Below, one piece after another: positions 50,801-63,918 of a stretch of DNA of 64,000 bases. The DNA is taken from the NCBI GenBank assembly GCA_948567375.1, contig OX419759.1, forward strand, positions 54,836,593 through 54,900,592, read 5' to 3'. The position numbers and the translations under genes were made by a program. Below the pieces are notes generated by a model, which was not told where the DNA came from, ran no database searches, and saw only the letters and a program-made list of their open reading frames with translations. The first letter of the stretch is position 1; the number at the start of each line of letters is the position of its first letter. Source of the DNA: Lunularia cruciata. Taxonomy: Eukaryota > Streptophyta > Marchantiopsida > Lunulariales > Lunulariaceae.

Positions 50801-53069
50801 AAGTCATGCCTCTAGGTGGTCTAGCATCCACACTAAGGATATTTGTCCTATTCTCCTTGACAAAGGAGTTTTGTCTCAAATCCATTGTCATTTTATCCAT
50901 TCTTCCTTTCATCCCATGGAGATCCCAAAATTACTCAACTTCCAATTCCAAGGCAAGAAGGAGAGATGCTTACTTTGGACCATTCATTCTGATAGTGAAC
51001 TGCACATTTTCTTACTACTAGAGCATAAAGTATTGCCTCATGCATCTTTCTTGTGGGTTCTAGGATGACTACCATATTTCCTATTGGCTACAAAGGTCAA
51101 AAAAATTTAACTACAAAAGAGTGTGAAAAGTTGTAAGGAACTACAAAGGTCTAAATTGCTACTTGCTCTTTGGCTTTGAGACTAAAGTTGTTGGTAGAAA
51201 GTGAATTGCTCCAAACGCACTTGATTTTATAGCTAGATTTTCTCTATCAATAGGTGGGGAATGACTCTCCACACACTAAAGCCTCTCAATGAATGCAAAT
51301 GGGCTTTGTTAGTAGTTCTTTGTCTTGGTGGCTACATGTTTGAATTGTTGTACAATCTTTGGGTCCAAAGGTCTATAGGGTCTAAGGGACCTTTTTAGTG
51401 GAGTTCTTTGCATCCAACCACTCTTTGGATGTGACTTCTTCATCATTCTTCCTTTGGAAGGTCTTTGGCTTTGTACTTGTTACCTTTCTACTATTGCTTA
51501 TACATACATAATTCTAGAGGAAACTCAACTAAGAGGTTTTCCTTCCACAACTCAAGAGTGGTTATTGGTCTACATAGCATGTCTTTCCACTTTCTTCAAC
51601 ACTCAAGGTATATCACTTCCTCGTTCTTCCAAGAGGTGTAATAATCTCTAATGGAGAATTAATTATCATTCAATACCATTGTAACTTAGTAAAAGATGTT
51701 TTATCCAAAATGAAATCCAAAGGTAAAATATACTTGAGTATCAATCTCTCTTCTTTATATATTAAAATAAAACTCAAGAGTGAATCATTATCTCTCAATC
51801 AAATTGATAATATAACATATCAGACAAACCCAAATAACATTTTAGTCAAAGTTTACTTTTACGTTTAGTTTGACTCTCCAGTTACTCTTGAGATCAACTA
51901 GAAGACTATGCTTACTTCATTCATAAGTTACTTTTGATCTCACCTATTAATCTATGCTTTGTATACTCACAAGTTACTCTTGACTTCCCTAGATGTCTAT
52001 GCTTAACCTTGCCCATAACTTTTTACCAACTACTTTACTAGCCCATATCATTGAGAGCTCTAGCTTTAGTTTTTTAGTTTTAATGAAGCAAAGATATTTA
52101 TGGAAAAAGAATGAAATTTTTTTACTCTTAATCTGATTCTTCTCAAATTGGATAAAATTATATTAAAAATGAGATTTCTAGTTTCATCATTTAAAATAAT
52201 AAGATTGTAAGATTATCTTGGCTTGAATATCATTATACTTAAAAAATACATTAAGCAAAACAAAAATTTCAAATCACTATACAATAAAAATTCATATATT
52301 TAGGAATTTTTGCACTTTTGATGAACATCTCATCCATTATTACTTGACATAAAAGATGAATACATCTTTATATTTGTAAAAGAGAAATTTATAAAAAAGG
52401 AAATATTAATGTTTGCAATTTGGATCAAACCAATCATATTAGTTCATCTATATAAGATAAAATCCAACAATGGAAGATATATTGTTCTTGGTGTTTTAAA
52501 AATATTTACCTAATGGCCTTAATAAGGAATAAAAATCATAATAGATCCCTAAACTCCTTAAAATAGACTTGTTAGTATACTTGTCTATTCTTTATTTCTT
52601 ATAAAATTAGAAGAACTCTAAAAGACTTTGATAAAGTTATTGGAGAAGTACATTAGTCAGCATAATACCTCACCTAGGGGAGCATCAATTATTTTTTATT
52701 CCAAAAAAGGATGGTTGGATTTAATAAAATATTTTGTCCTTGCATAACTTCTTAAGGAACTTTCCAAATGATAGGTGTGCTACAAACTTCAGTTTCAAAT
52801 AGAATTATGGTTGAAAGTAAAGATATAAGAGTAACAACTACTTTAGAATGTTTGTTGTTTCTAATTTTGTATTGATTGTTATGGATAAATAAATTTAATT
52901 ATACATATATCTTGCCTTGAAAAGACAATCTTTGATAAATATTTATATCTTGCCTTAAACACATGGTTTTGTAACAATAGGATGTTGTTCAAATTTGTAA
53001 TATCATTGTAATAACTGGTCAGTCCCACAAGGATACGAGTTGTAGATGACTAAAAGGAGGTAAAACTTT
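50801..53069. other. AT-rich DNA between the two repeat copies
   Basis: No gene is recognised. Sequence from 50.8 to 51.7 kb resembles decayed element coding DNA. From 51.7 to 53.0 kb it is very AT-rich, with a few phrases near 51840-51990 (repeated GTTACT(C/T)TTGA) that suggest a small degenerate repeat. Confidence 0.4.
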
Positions 53070-56010
53070 CACATAGTTTGACAATCTATTGTTTCATATT
53101 TAACCTCTTGGGCAAAGTCATTCACAAAAGAGGTAGTCTCACTCCTAAGGGTATACTACAGAAATATAAATAATCACTAATCACTTTCATTGGAAGTATA
53201 GTCCAAAGAACTCCTAAAGATGACTGATCATTTGCAACAGAGGTCAATTTGCCTTAGAATTTCCTTATCCTCCATTTAGTCAGGCTGAATTCCTACCTAC
53301 TATCATCATGACAATTCTACAATCTACACTTTGCACCACCATTACAAACATCAAGTCGCTTGAGATAGATAAATCTCAAAGGATTTCATGAGTAGTAGGA
53401 TAAGACACACAAACTAATTGGAGTCAAATCTACCTTTGGTCCTATTTCTTTGTCATAGATGATTGTAACATAGTGTCCTATCTTTCCCAAAAGGCACTAC
53501 ATTGCAAGAGGTTAGAATGATTCATATTACTTAGTCTACTCATTTTTGGTACTTAAGGATACTTATGCTTATAAAAGTCCATTAAAAATATTGTTCTTGG
53601 TCTATGTAGAGCACCTAGAGTTCCACTCTCTAGTTACACACAATGATTCCTTCACTCTAGTGCTTATGCCTCTTTGCCAAGATTCCTTGTGACTAAGTAT
53701 ACAAAAATTTATACAAAGAGCAAACACATACACCTACACCAACTTGTCAATCTTGAGGGTACAACCTTGTTCATTGCAATGAAAATATGTACCAAATGAA
53801 CATAGTAACATAGGGTCTAAGCTTTATATACCTTTCCTACCTAGCCCCAAAGAGATCCAATGGCTACAAATGGCTGAAAATATTCTAATTACATCTAGTC
53901 CTCATTAATAATTTTATTATTTTATCCTAATCTAATCTCCAAAGTAGGCATGTCTGAAATGGGATTGCCACCTCAGCAGATTTGTCATATCTTCTTATAT
54001 CTTATAGTGGTCCACTTGGATTTTGTATTTACATTAAGGTCTATAAAGTATTTACAAGTACAAAGTGTGTTGAATGTGGCTATGGGATGCAAATAAACTA
54101 TCAGGTGCAAAAAAATTACAACATGTAAAAAATTATGGAATGGGCTTTGCTCGTTATAGGTTGCCATAGATTGGGTTGTAAGGCATTGTTACAGTCACTA
54201 GTCATCACAAGACAATCTGATGGTGCTTGTAACAAACTACCCATGCCTTTGCCAATTTGAATGAGCTCTACAAGCTCCTTTCTATACTTGTTGACCTCAT
54301 TTGTGCCTCTTTGAACTTGGAGTTTTTGTGGCTTTGCAATTTGAGGAACAAGGCTGTTAATTGGTCATTTGTATGAACCTTCCTCTTAAAAGCCTTGATT
54401 TGAGTTATGAAGTCTTTGATCTTTTTTTAGGTCATTGTGTCATTGGCCATCCATTCTAATTGGCTTAGGAGTTGAGTCACCGTATGTTTTATGGTTGTGA
54501 GAAGCTCCATACACTCATTTGCTAAGTTCTTGTGGTCTTGTTGAAGTTGTGACCTCAGGTCCTCTTGTGCCTCGATTGCAATCTCTTCTTCCTTATCTCA
54601 TGCTCATTTTAGGCTTGTAGTAAGTTACTAGATATGAAGACATATGAGCTCTTTCAGATTCTTGTACCACTCCTTTATTGCAACTGCATTTGTATTAGTG
54701 GCTTCTAGTTCATTTCTTATGGTCTTCAACTCTTTATCTTGTGCTATTAGATATTGTTTGTATCAGGCTCATTGTTTTATGACTATAGTCTACATTGCAT
54801 TAACCTCCATTTGTAACCATCTTAGGAGGACTTTGTGTTGTTCTTGTAATGCTAGTTCCTCCTAATAGAATTTCTTGAGCAATTTCTCATTCTCATTCAA
54901 TATGGTCTTCTTGTGAGTCATTCATTGGCATTGGTCATTCTGGTATGCAATAGGCTTTTTTGTTGGCAGATGTACTCATTTTGTTGACAGTTTACTTTAT
55001 GAGCTTAACTAGCTTGTTGATGGTGGAGTCCAACTCTTTATAGTAGGGCACATTCTATTCCAATAGTTGAATTGCTGGTATCACAACATGTACAAAATAT
55101 ACCAATATCAACCACATCATCAAATTATTATTATATTTCAAGCAATGGAGAATATTGTCCATCATATTTTTTTTGTCATCTTGTATTGGAGATCATTCTT
55201 GTGGTGTTTCATGAGGAGCACTCTCTATCTCAATGCATTTTGACATTGTCTTGTTGGCTACGCCTATGTGTTTGTCCCCTTCTTGCAAGTAGACCTAAGT
55301 GGATTCTTCTTCTTTCAATTTTCATGCTTTTGCTTCCAACTTCAGCATTTCCTTAGCCATTATGGGACCTTGTTTAGTTTGTGTACCCAAAATGACATCC
55401 ATGATGTTCATATTGTAGGATTCTTAGGTTGGTGAGGTTTAGGGAAGAAGATAGGTACTTGCATGGGTGCTTTCTTTAGAATTGCAATGGGAACAAAGTT
55501 GTCATCCTCCATTGGTGCTCTTCCTTTGTCATTTGTAACTTCTTCTAGTATTGGTGATGATTGTGCCTCATTATTTGTTGCCTCCTTTGAGATTTTCTTT
55601 TTAGCATGTGGTAGCTAGATGCATGTAAACATCATTGTATGACCTATTTTTGTTTTGGGAGGTTTCTTTCTTGGAGTCTGAATGACCTTCATTGGTCAAA
55701 GAGACCTTTTTCCCACCTTGTCTCCTAGCGCTACCACTTCCACTCTCTCTTGACAATACTTCAATGACCTAATTTCTCTTTCATTTCTTGGAGACCAAGG
55801 TTTGGCCTTCATCATGTGTACCTTCTTCTAATCATGATGGTTTTTAAGGATTCTTTTACAAGTACAAACTTCTTGGCATGAGCATAATCTTCATTCACAT
55901 CATGATACTTGGTTATTTCCTTGGCCAAATCTAGGTGTCCATTGAAGTAGACCAGATCGTGGAAGTGACTTAGAAATTTTTCCTTCTCCTTGTTTGTTAG
56001 AAAGCCAATT
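53070..56010 (-). repeat. Unrecognised interspersed repeat, copy 2
   Basis: This is the second copy of the repeat described at 48050-50800, in the same orientation. On the minus strand, 54240-55900 again reads as a charged, glutamine- and lysine-rich helical protein remnant with many breaks. The right end, near CTCCTTGTTTGTTAGAAAGC, is cut by insertion of a gypsy-family LTR at 56011. Confidence 0.5.
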
Positions 56011-58304
56011 TGTAAGAGACTGAGGAGAGAAATATGAGAATGGAAGATTGGAGTGAAAGTTCACATTGGGACTCTTGAATAAAGGAAACTTCAAATGTCT
56101 AGCATGATCTTATGCTTTGGTATTTATAGGGAACATACAAGGATCTTGAGAAGCTTCCGAAAAGCTGCCTTCTAAGAGAGCAAGTTAAGTGTAAGTGTAA
56201 CACAAGTGGCTAGACATGTTATTTGGAGGTGAAAATTGGCTTGGTAATATCTAGAAGGTTGTTATGTACAATGGGCTAGGCAGATCAGACAGAGGTGTCA
56301 CCAAAAGAGTATTTCTATTAATAGTGTAGAAGTTGAAAATAGCTTAAAAACTTTAGAGCCAATTTTGGATACCTAAATAAATGAATTAAGCCTTGAAAAT
56401 GTTAAAATTCTCTTCCTCCCTTAAAGGAAAAATTCTTGCCTTCTTCCCCCTATGATTCATCTCATCAAGAGCTTTCCAATGATACCTCTCATTGGGAGCT
56501 TTCCAATGGTACCTCACCCATGTGATTTTGAGCTCCCTACAAGAAGATTCCCTAATTATTCCCTTTGGTCAAACCTATTTCACTAACTAGATAGGACAAG
56601 GATTGATATGCCACCCATACAAACAACTAATCCAAGGATGGAGCTTGTTTATAGGTCACCAATCCATGTATCTTATCCAAAGGTGGAGCTTCCTTTGAGA
56701 GGATCTTCTTTGCTATATAATAAAGATTTTCTTTTGGGGCAACGGAGTATTGAGTGTGAAACTTGTGTTTTCTCTTTTGTATCTCTCTTGGAGAGTTCTC
56801 TTGTCCTTGGAGTATTACATTAAGCTAACTAGGAAGCTTCTTGAGAAGCTTCCTTGTAGAAACTGCCCACTTGGCATGCAAGCTAAGCTAGCCGAGAAGC
56901 TTCCTCCTAGAAGTTGCTACTTGACATACATGTTACCCAATACTTGGAAGGTACCAAGAAGCTTCTTAGATGCTTCTTAAATATTCTTATAATTCTTGGC
57001 TAATTTGGCATATTTTTTACTTTGCTAGTCTTGACTATCTCATCTACAAACTCCATATTGTTACATATTCCTCCATTGCTAGTTGATTATGTCTTCATCA
57101 CCATGGGAGCTTCAAACTCCTATATAGTTGTTTGTGTATTGTAGAGATGAGAAAGAGACTCCCAAGTGAAATCATGAAAGGGATACACTTTCCAAAGGAC
57201 TTTGTGCTCAATATATTGTTGGCGATCCTATTGAACATGGCGATATGCAAGGATATGATCAACTTTATACTCCTCATGATCATTGATAGGGACAGGAGGA
57301 AGAGGAGGTTGGACACAAGTGGAAAAGGAAGGATTAGAAACAAAGGGTTTCAACTTGAAAACATCAAAGACAAGGTGGATTTGCATATGATAAGGCAAGG
57401 CAAGTTGATAAGCAATTGGAGAAATGATTTAGATGACATTAAATAGACCTATCCAATTAGAAGTAAGTTTACAAACTTGGGTACCAAGTGGAAAGAGTAG
57501 GTTTCTAGAAGAAAGCATGACCTTATCACCAAGTTGAAAGGTGAGATCATGACAATGTTGATACATGTATTGCTTTTGATGATTTTGAGCTGCAAGGAGA
57601 TGAGATTTGGCTTGTTGTAGGGAGTGAGATATTGTGGTCAAGAAGGTAGAAGTATGAGGAATGTGAGATGGAAGAGGAGCAAGAAGGGAATATGGAACAA
57701 GTAGGTCTTGGCCAAAATTAAGGAAGAAGAGAGAGAATCTTGTGCTTGCCTTCTTGAAGTTATTGTAGACAAACTCAACAATTGCAAGACATTCATTCCA
57801 ATTGGTATGGTGAAGCATATCCTCTAAGGTGCAATTTGCACATTTGTTTTGCCCATCAATTTGAGGATGATAGGTCATCGACAAAGAAAACTTGGTGCTG
57901 AGTAGCTTGAAGAGTGCTTGCCATAAATTACCAATGAATCAAGGACCATGATTGGAGATGAGTACACTTCAAGCATCTCATGATGCTTGAATACATTGTC
58001 AAAGTAGATTTGTGTCAATGTTGGAACATCCATTATATCAAAGGTTGGCATCAAATGGATTTGTTTACTATGCTTATCAACAAACACCACTATTGTTGTA
58101 TGACCTTACTTTGTCTTTGGAAAGGATGTAATGAGATCTAAGCTTGCGTATTCCCATCAAGAAAATGGGATGAGAAGTGGTTGAAAGAGTCCATTTAACT
58201 TCAAGTTACTAGCCTTGTTGTATTGGCAACGCTCACATGATTGGGCAAACTCTTGGAACCTCTCATGGAATGTTTGGCCACCACCATAAGTGTTGTAGAG
58301 TACT
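56011..58304 (-). mobile_element. Ty3/gypsy-like element A: 3' LTR plus integrase region, broken
   Basis: On the minus strand this is the 3' end of an LTR retrotransposon of family 2. The LTR spans 56011-57065 and is split by a family 1 solo LTR; without that insertion it is about 426 bases. Internal sequence follows from 57066. Minus-strand pieces at 57429-58090 match gypsy integrase: VFVDKHSKQIHLMPTFD, YFDNVFKHH, and MTYHPQIDGQNKC-type text with the C-terminal LAAQNHQKQY...LGDKVML region. It is old, with several breaks. Its upstream part is interrupted at 58305 by element B in the opposite orientation. Confidence 0.8.
56196..56819 (+). mobile_element. Solo LTR, family 1, short form, inside element A's LTR
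   Basis: The copy begins TGTAACACAAGTGGC and ends GGAGTATTACA, with flanks GTAAG and TTAAG (four of five match). At 624 bases it has one copy of the U3 unit where its relatives have two. It interrupts the GAAGCTT-rich LTR of element A, so it inserted after A did. Confidence 0.85.
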
Positions 58305-58475
58305 ATAACAATATGGAGCTTACCAATGAGTTAGTCAAGATTAACAAAGTAGAAAATATACCAAATTAGGTAAGAATATCCTAGAAGCATCTAGGAAGCT
58401 ACTTGGCACCTTTTAAGTGTTGGATAATGTGCATGCCAAGGAAAAAGCTTTTTAAAAAGCTTCTTGGCTAGCTTA

Positions 58476-59216
58476 TGTAATACCAAGAGCTAGCCATATG
58501 ATCTAGATGTGAAATTCGGTTTAGTAACATCTAGAATGATGTTATACATGATGGGCAAAATAGATAAGATAGAAGTATCACCAAAAGAGTACTTCTACTA
58601 AAAGGGCAGAAATCAAAATAGACTTGAGAACCTTAGAACCAACAACTAGACATATGATTTAAAGGTGAGAATTGGGTTGGTAACATTTGGAAGGATGTTA
58701 CACATGATGGACTAAACAGATCAGAAAGAGGTATCACCAAAAGGGGACTTCTACTAATAGAGTAGGAACGGAAATATGCCTGAAATCTTTGAAGGCAATT
58801 TTGGAGGCCTAAACAGATGAATTAGGCCTTGAAAATGTGTCGACCCCCCCCCCCCCAATAGAGGAAAGGTTGGCTTTCCATCCCCCTGCTTTGTCTCATC
58901 AAGAGCTTTCCAATGGTACCTTACTCATGTGATTCTGAGATTCTTATAGGAAGATTCCCTAAAAGATTCCCTCTGGTCAAAGCTTATTTGACCAACCAGA
59001 TAGGACCTAGACCAGACATGTCATCCATCCAAGTAATTAATCCAAGGGTGGAGCTTGCTGACATGCCACCTATCTATGTCCCTAATCCTATGGTGGAGCT
59101 TCCTTGGAGGAGATCCTCTTTGTCTATATAATAAAGAGAAGGTGCTCCTTTGGGGCATCAAATGTTTGAGTGTGCAATCTGTGTTTTCTCTGTTCTCTTG
59201 TCCTCAGAGTATTACA
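58476..59216 (+). mobile_element. Solo LTR, family 1, with perfect 5-bp target duplication GCTTA
   Basis: The copy starts TGTAATACCAAGAGC and ends CTCAGAGTATTACA, with GCTTA on both sides (58471-58475 and 59217-59221). It is 741 bases long with two U3 units. It contains a run of 13 C at about 58844-58856 and a likely TATA box, CTATATAATAAAG, near 59123. It sits inside the 5' LTR of element B. Confidence 0.9.
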
Positions 59217-59520
59217 GCTTAGCTTGCATGCCAAATAGATGGTTTCTAGAAGGAAGCTTCTTGGGAAGCTTAGCTTGCATGCAAAGTAGATGGCTTCTAA
59301 AAATAAACTTCTTGAGAAGCTTCATGATTAACTTGGCTTGTATTCCAAGCATGCATCTTTTAGGAAGCTTCTCAAGAGCCTTGTATATTTCCCTATAAAT
59401 ACCAAAGCTTATGCTAATGTTAGGTATTTGGAGTTTCACTCATTCAAAAGTCTCATTCAAAAGTCTCAATGTGATATTTCACCTTGATCTTCCACTCTCC
59501 TTGATCTTGGTATTTTACAT

Positions 59521-59535
59521 TGGTATCAAAGCAAG
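59521..59535 (+). other. Primer-binding site of element B, initiator-Met tRNA type
   Basis: TGGTATCAAAGCAAG begins one base after the LTR end (TTTTACA). Plant LTR elements primed by initiator methionine tRNA carry TGGTATCAGAGC at this position. The match is 11 of 12. Confidence 0.85.
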
Positions 59536-59738
59536 AATGGGATGGATAAAATTTATGGATCACAAAATCCATTTCCACCAAACCATTGGGATTTTTGAGT
59601 CCATGTACTACCAAACATCATTTGACTAAGTTCATAATCTCATGCTTGGGTAAATTTTCTTAATGAGATCACCTTGTCCGATGAACCCCTTGAATGCTTG
59701 GTACTTCAAATTGTAACTTATGGAGAAAAGTGAGCGTG

Positions 59739-60489
59739 TGTAATCTTCCAAGGATAGGAGACTTGAAGAGAAATACAGAAGAAAAAACACATAGTTTCAC
59801 ACATAACCTCCAATGCCCCAAAGGAGTACCTTGACTATATTATATAGCAAAGGAGACTTCCCCAATGGAAGCTTCACCCTTGGATCAGATACATGGATTT
59901 GTGATATATCAACAATCTCTACCCTTAGATTAGTTTCATGCATAGGTAACATGTTGGTTTTGATCTTGTCTTGTTGGTCAAACACTCTTTGACCAAAGGG
60001 AATCTTTAGAGAATCTTCTTGTAAATCTCTGAATTGCATGGGTGAGGTATCATTGGAAAGCTCTTAGTGAGACAAACCTAAGGGGAGGAAGGCCAACCTT
60101 TCCTCCATTGGGGGGAGGAAAGTTTTTTGCACCTTTTCAAGACCTAATTCATTTGTTTAAGCCTCCAAAATTTGCTCAAAAGTTTCCAAGCTTTTTGACT
60201 CCTGCCCTATTAGTAAAAGCTTCTTTTGGTGACACCTCTTTTTGATCTACCTAGACCTTCATATGTAACATCCTTCCATATGTTACCAAGCCAATTTTCA
60301 CCTCTCAATGATATATTTAGCTTTTTGTATTACAAATTCAAACTATTTTTGGCTCTTTCCTTATTAGTAGAAGTACTCTTTTGGTGACACCTCTATCTAA
60401 TCTACCTAGCCTATCATTCATAACATCCTTCCAAATGTTACCAAGCTAATTTTCACCTCTAGCTAATATGTCTAGCTATTGGTGTTACA
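59739..60489 (-). mobile_element. Solo LTR, family 1, inside the gag region of element B
   Basis: On the plus strand it begins TGTAATCTTCCAAGG and ends GCTATTGGTGTTACA. It is 751 bases with two U3 units, flanked by GCGTG and ACGTG (four of five match). The orientation is opposite to element B. The family-wide phrases TTTTGGTGACACCTCT and ACATCCTTCCA-ATGTTACCAAGC occur in both units. Confidence 0.85.
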
Positions 60490-62502
60490 ACGTGTTAACT
60501 TAGATCAACTATAGGAAGTTCAATAGAGTAAAAGTCATGGTAGTAATGCTTGAGGTTATCATTTCCATGTGGTAACAAATCAAGCACCTTACTTGATTGT
60601 TTGAAAAACAAGATCATCGATGATAAGAGCATGTACAGAGAGCATCATTTTGAGAAGAGGAAGAGCGAATCCAATTTTTGAAGCCCAAGGTATTTGTAGG
60701 CAAAAATCTCTTGAGTGCAATGGAAAATTTTATGTTTGACTATGAATGTTATTTCAAAGCTACAAATTTTCAAGATGAATAGAAAAATATTCTCTTAGTT
60801 TCCAACCAATTGGATGGAGTAGCAAAGCTATGGTGGTAGTTCCAAGTGGAGCAAGCTGAGTGGAAATTTTTGGCACCAATCTTGACATATGCAAAATTCA
60901 AGAGTATAATAATTGGTTGATTCTAAGCTATAAATTTCACAAGAAGTGCACAAGATAAGTTAGCAAAGTTGAAGCATATTGGCTTTATAAAAGCTACATC
61001 ATGGTATTCCAAAACACCATCATGCATTCCAAATATACAAGAAGGTGAAGCTTTGGATTGATTTGTGAGGGGCTTGAAGTCATGAACTAAACTAGAAGTG
61101 ACTATGCAAGAGCCAAAACACTTGGAAGAAGCTATGTAGGTCATAAGGTTCAATTTGATTTAGGGTATTTGAATTTATTGATGACTTGCTAAATCAATTG
61201 AGTGGAGCACGATACTTCTCCACGTTAGATCTTTGGAATAACTCTTAGTATATTCTCATTGATAGAGATGATATGCAAAAGACTATCTTTAACACATAGT
61301 ATGGGCATTTTGAATGGAGTGTTCTACCTTTCGGGCTCACTATTGCTCCAATAGTCTTCATGGATTAGATGCATCAATTGCTGGATATGTTGTTGGATCA
61401 ATACATGGTAGTGTTCTTGGATGATATTTTAATCTATAGGAAGATGGATGCAAGACACACAATCACATGCAATAAGTCATAAGACAACTAAGTCAATGGA
61501 AGTTTTATTGCAAGAAGTCAAAATGTACTTTATGGTAGAAGGAAGTTATCTCCTTGGATCATAAGGTCTCATAAGAGGAGATCAAGATGGAAGAAGATAA
61601 AATCAAGGTCATTATTGATTGGCCTACTTTGAAGGATGCCACAAAAGTGTGGGCATTTAGTGGATTGACAAGTTTTTATTGACAATTCATCCATTATTAT
61701 GCTCGTGTAACTGCACCATTGACCGATCTCTTAGGGAAGACCTCAAGCTTTCAATGTACTACCAATCATGAAGAAGCATTCAAGAAGTTAAAGCATATGG
61801 TGTTTCAAGACCCATTCTTCAACCATATGATCCTCAACTACCTTGTGTGGTTGATTTTGATGCTCCTTACTTTGCTATTGGAGCTATGTTGCAACAATAA
61901 TTTCTAGATGGGTTACATCTCATTGCCTTTGTGTCTCATCAACTAAACATTATAAAAGAAATTAATCTACTTGAGATCAAGAATAACTAACAATGGTATA
62001 TGCCACCAAGGTATGGAGACATTATCTCTTTGGGAAACAAGTGATCATGCAAACTTATCACACATCTTTATTAAAAATATTACATTGGAGCACATGAAGA
62101 GTCAACATCATTGATGGGAGGAACAACTTCAATTTTTTGATATCAAACTTGAGTACAAACCCAGTAAGTTCCATATCATCTCCAATGCCCTAACACTATA
62201 ACCTAATTTGAAGATTCTTCTTGAACCTTTCATCATGGCGACAATCGTGATAGTGTCAATACACTCAAAAGTCCAAATCAAGTTAAGGATTGCTTTACAA
62301 CAAGACTTCTTCTTTCATATGGTACAAGAGCATTCTTGCAACACATGATAAGGAATAAAACACCTTCTCTTTCAAGGAAGGCCTTCTATTCTATGAGAAC
62401 CAGATTTATGTTCAAACCAAGGGTGATCTATAACTTGTGTGCCTTCAAGAAGCTCATGACTTACCAACATTGCTCACATGAGTGTGGACAGACCTTGGGT
62501 TC

Positions 62503-63918
62503 TATAAAAGACCAAGACCAAGGAAAGAAATAGGAAAATGGAAGATCAAAGTGAAAGATCACATTGGGATTCTTGAGTGAGGGAAGTTTTGAATGGCTAA
62601 CACAAGCGTAGGCTTTGGTATTTATAGGAAAATATACAAGGCTCTTGAGAGGCTCCTCTAGAAGCTTCTTAAAAGCCGCTTGCTTGGAGTGCAAGCCAAG
62701 TTAACTAAGAAGTTTCTCAAAAAGTTTCTTTCTAGAAGCTACCTACTTGACATGCAAGCTAAGCTTCCCAAGAAGCTTCTTTCTAAAGCTACCTACTTAG
62801 CGTGCAAGTTAAGCTAGCTAGGAAGCTTTCCAAGAAGCTTCCTCCTTGGCATGCACATTATCTAACACTTGGAAGGTGCCAAGTAGCTTCTATAATATTC
62901 TTAACTAATTTAGCCTTTGCTACTTTGTTAGTCTTGACTAACTCATCGGTAAGCTCCATATTGTTACATATTTTCCCATTGCTAGTTGGTGACATCCTCA
63001 TCACCATGGAAGATTCAAACATTTAGATAATTGTTTGTGCATTCTAGAGATGAGAAAGAGGTTCCCAAATAGTATCATGAAGTAGATACCTTTTCCATAG
63101 GACTTTGTACTTTGTATGTTGTTGACGGCCTTGTTAAATGTGGTGATGCATATGAATATGATCAACTTCATACTCCTCATGATTGTTGATAGGGATAGGA
63201 TGAAGTGAAGAATGGACACAAGAGGAAAAAGAATATGGATTACAAAAAAAGGGTTTTAACATGGAATCATGAAAGACAAGGTGAGTTTGCATATGACAAT
63301 GCAAGGCAAGTCACTAAGCAACAAGAGAAATGATTTGGGTGACATCAAAGTGTCCTATCCAATTAGGAGTAAGTGTATAGACTTGGTATCAAATGGGAGG
63401 GTATGTTACTTGGAGTGGTTGAAGGAGTCTACTTGGTTTTTGGTTGTTGGCCTTGTTGCATTGACATCTCTCACAAGATTGGACAAACTCTCAAACATTT
63501 TATGCCATGTTGGGCCACCATCATTAATGTTAGAGGGTACCCAAGGTCTTTTTTATATCCATATGACCAGAAATTGGTAAGTCATGGGCTTCTTGAAGGC
63601 ACACAAATTAGAGATCACCCTTGGTTGGAACATAGATCTAGTTTTAACAAAAATGGAAGGCCTTCCTTGAAAGAGAAGGTGTTGTACTCCTTGCTGCATG
63701 CTGCAAGATGACCTTGTATCATCTAAAAGAAAATATCTTGTTATAAAGTTGTCCTAAACTCAATTTGGACTTTGGAGTCAATTGACACCGTTGTAATTGC
63801 CATTGTGATGAGAGGAAGAGACTTCAAATCAGGTCATTGTGATAGGGCATTGGAGATGACATGGAATTGATTGGGTTTGTACTCAAGTTTGATGTCAAAA
63901 ATTTGTAGTTGTTCCTAT
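62503..63918 (-). mobile_element. Ty3/gypsy-like element C: 3' LTR and partial internal region, broken
   Basis: A family 2 LTR in minus orientation (62503-62968, 466 bases, full of GAAGCTT/CTTGGCATGCAAGC phrases) is followed by internal sequence that parallels element A from 57066 onward. Further right, minus-strand text corresponds to the RNase H-integrase junction seen in element B near 62130-62290. It is broken. Its right end is interrupted by another LTR at 63919. Confidence 0.75.

Larger units (their letters stand above)
58305..62502 (+). mobile_element. Ty3/gypsy-like element B: 5' LTR, primer site, gag, pol, broken
   Basis: On the plus strand the 5' LTR runs 58305-59519 and is split by a family 1 solo LTR; about 469 bases without it. 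A primer-binding site follows directly. Gag-like text lies around 60738-60870 (FDYECYFKATNFQDE, LDGVAKLWW). Reverse transcriptase pieces lie around 61160-61500 (ARYFSTLD, LPFGLT, VVFLDDILIY). RNase H pieces are at about 61680-62200 and the start of integrase is near 62330-62500. It is old, with many breaks, and a solo LTR sits in the gag part. It lies inside element A and is itself cut at 62503 by element C. A 3' LTR is not seen and may lie beyond the window. Confidence 0.85.
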
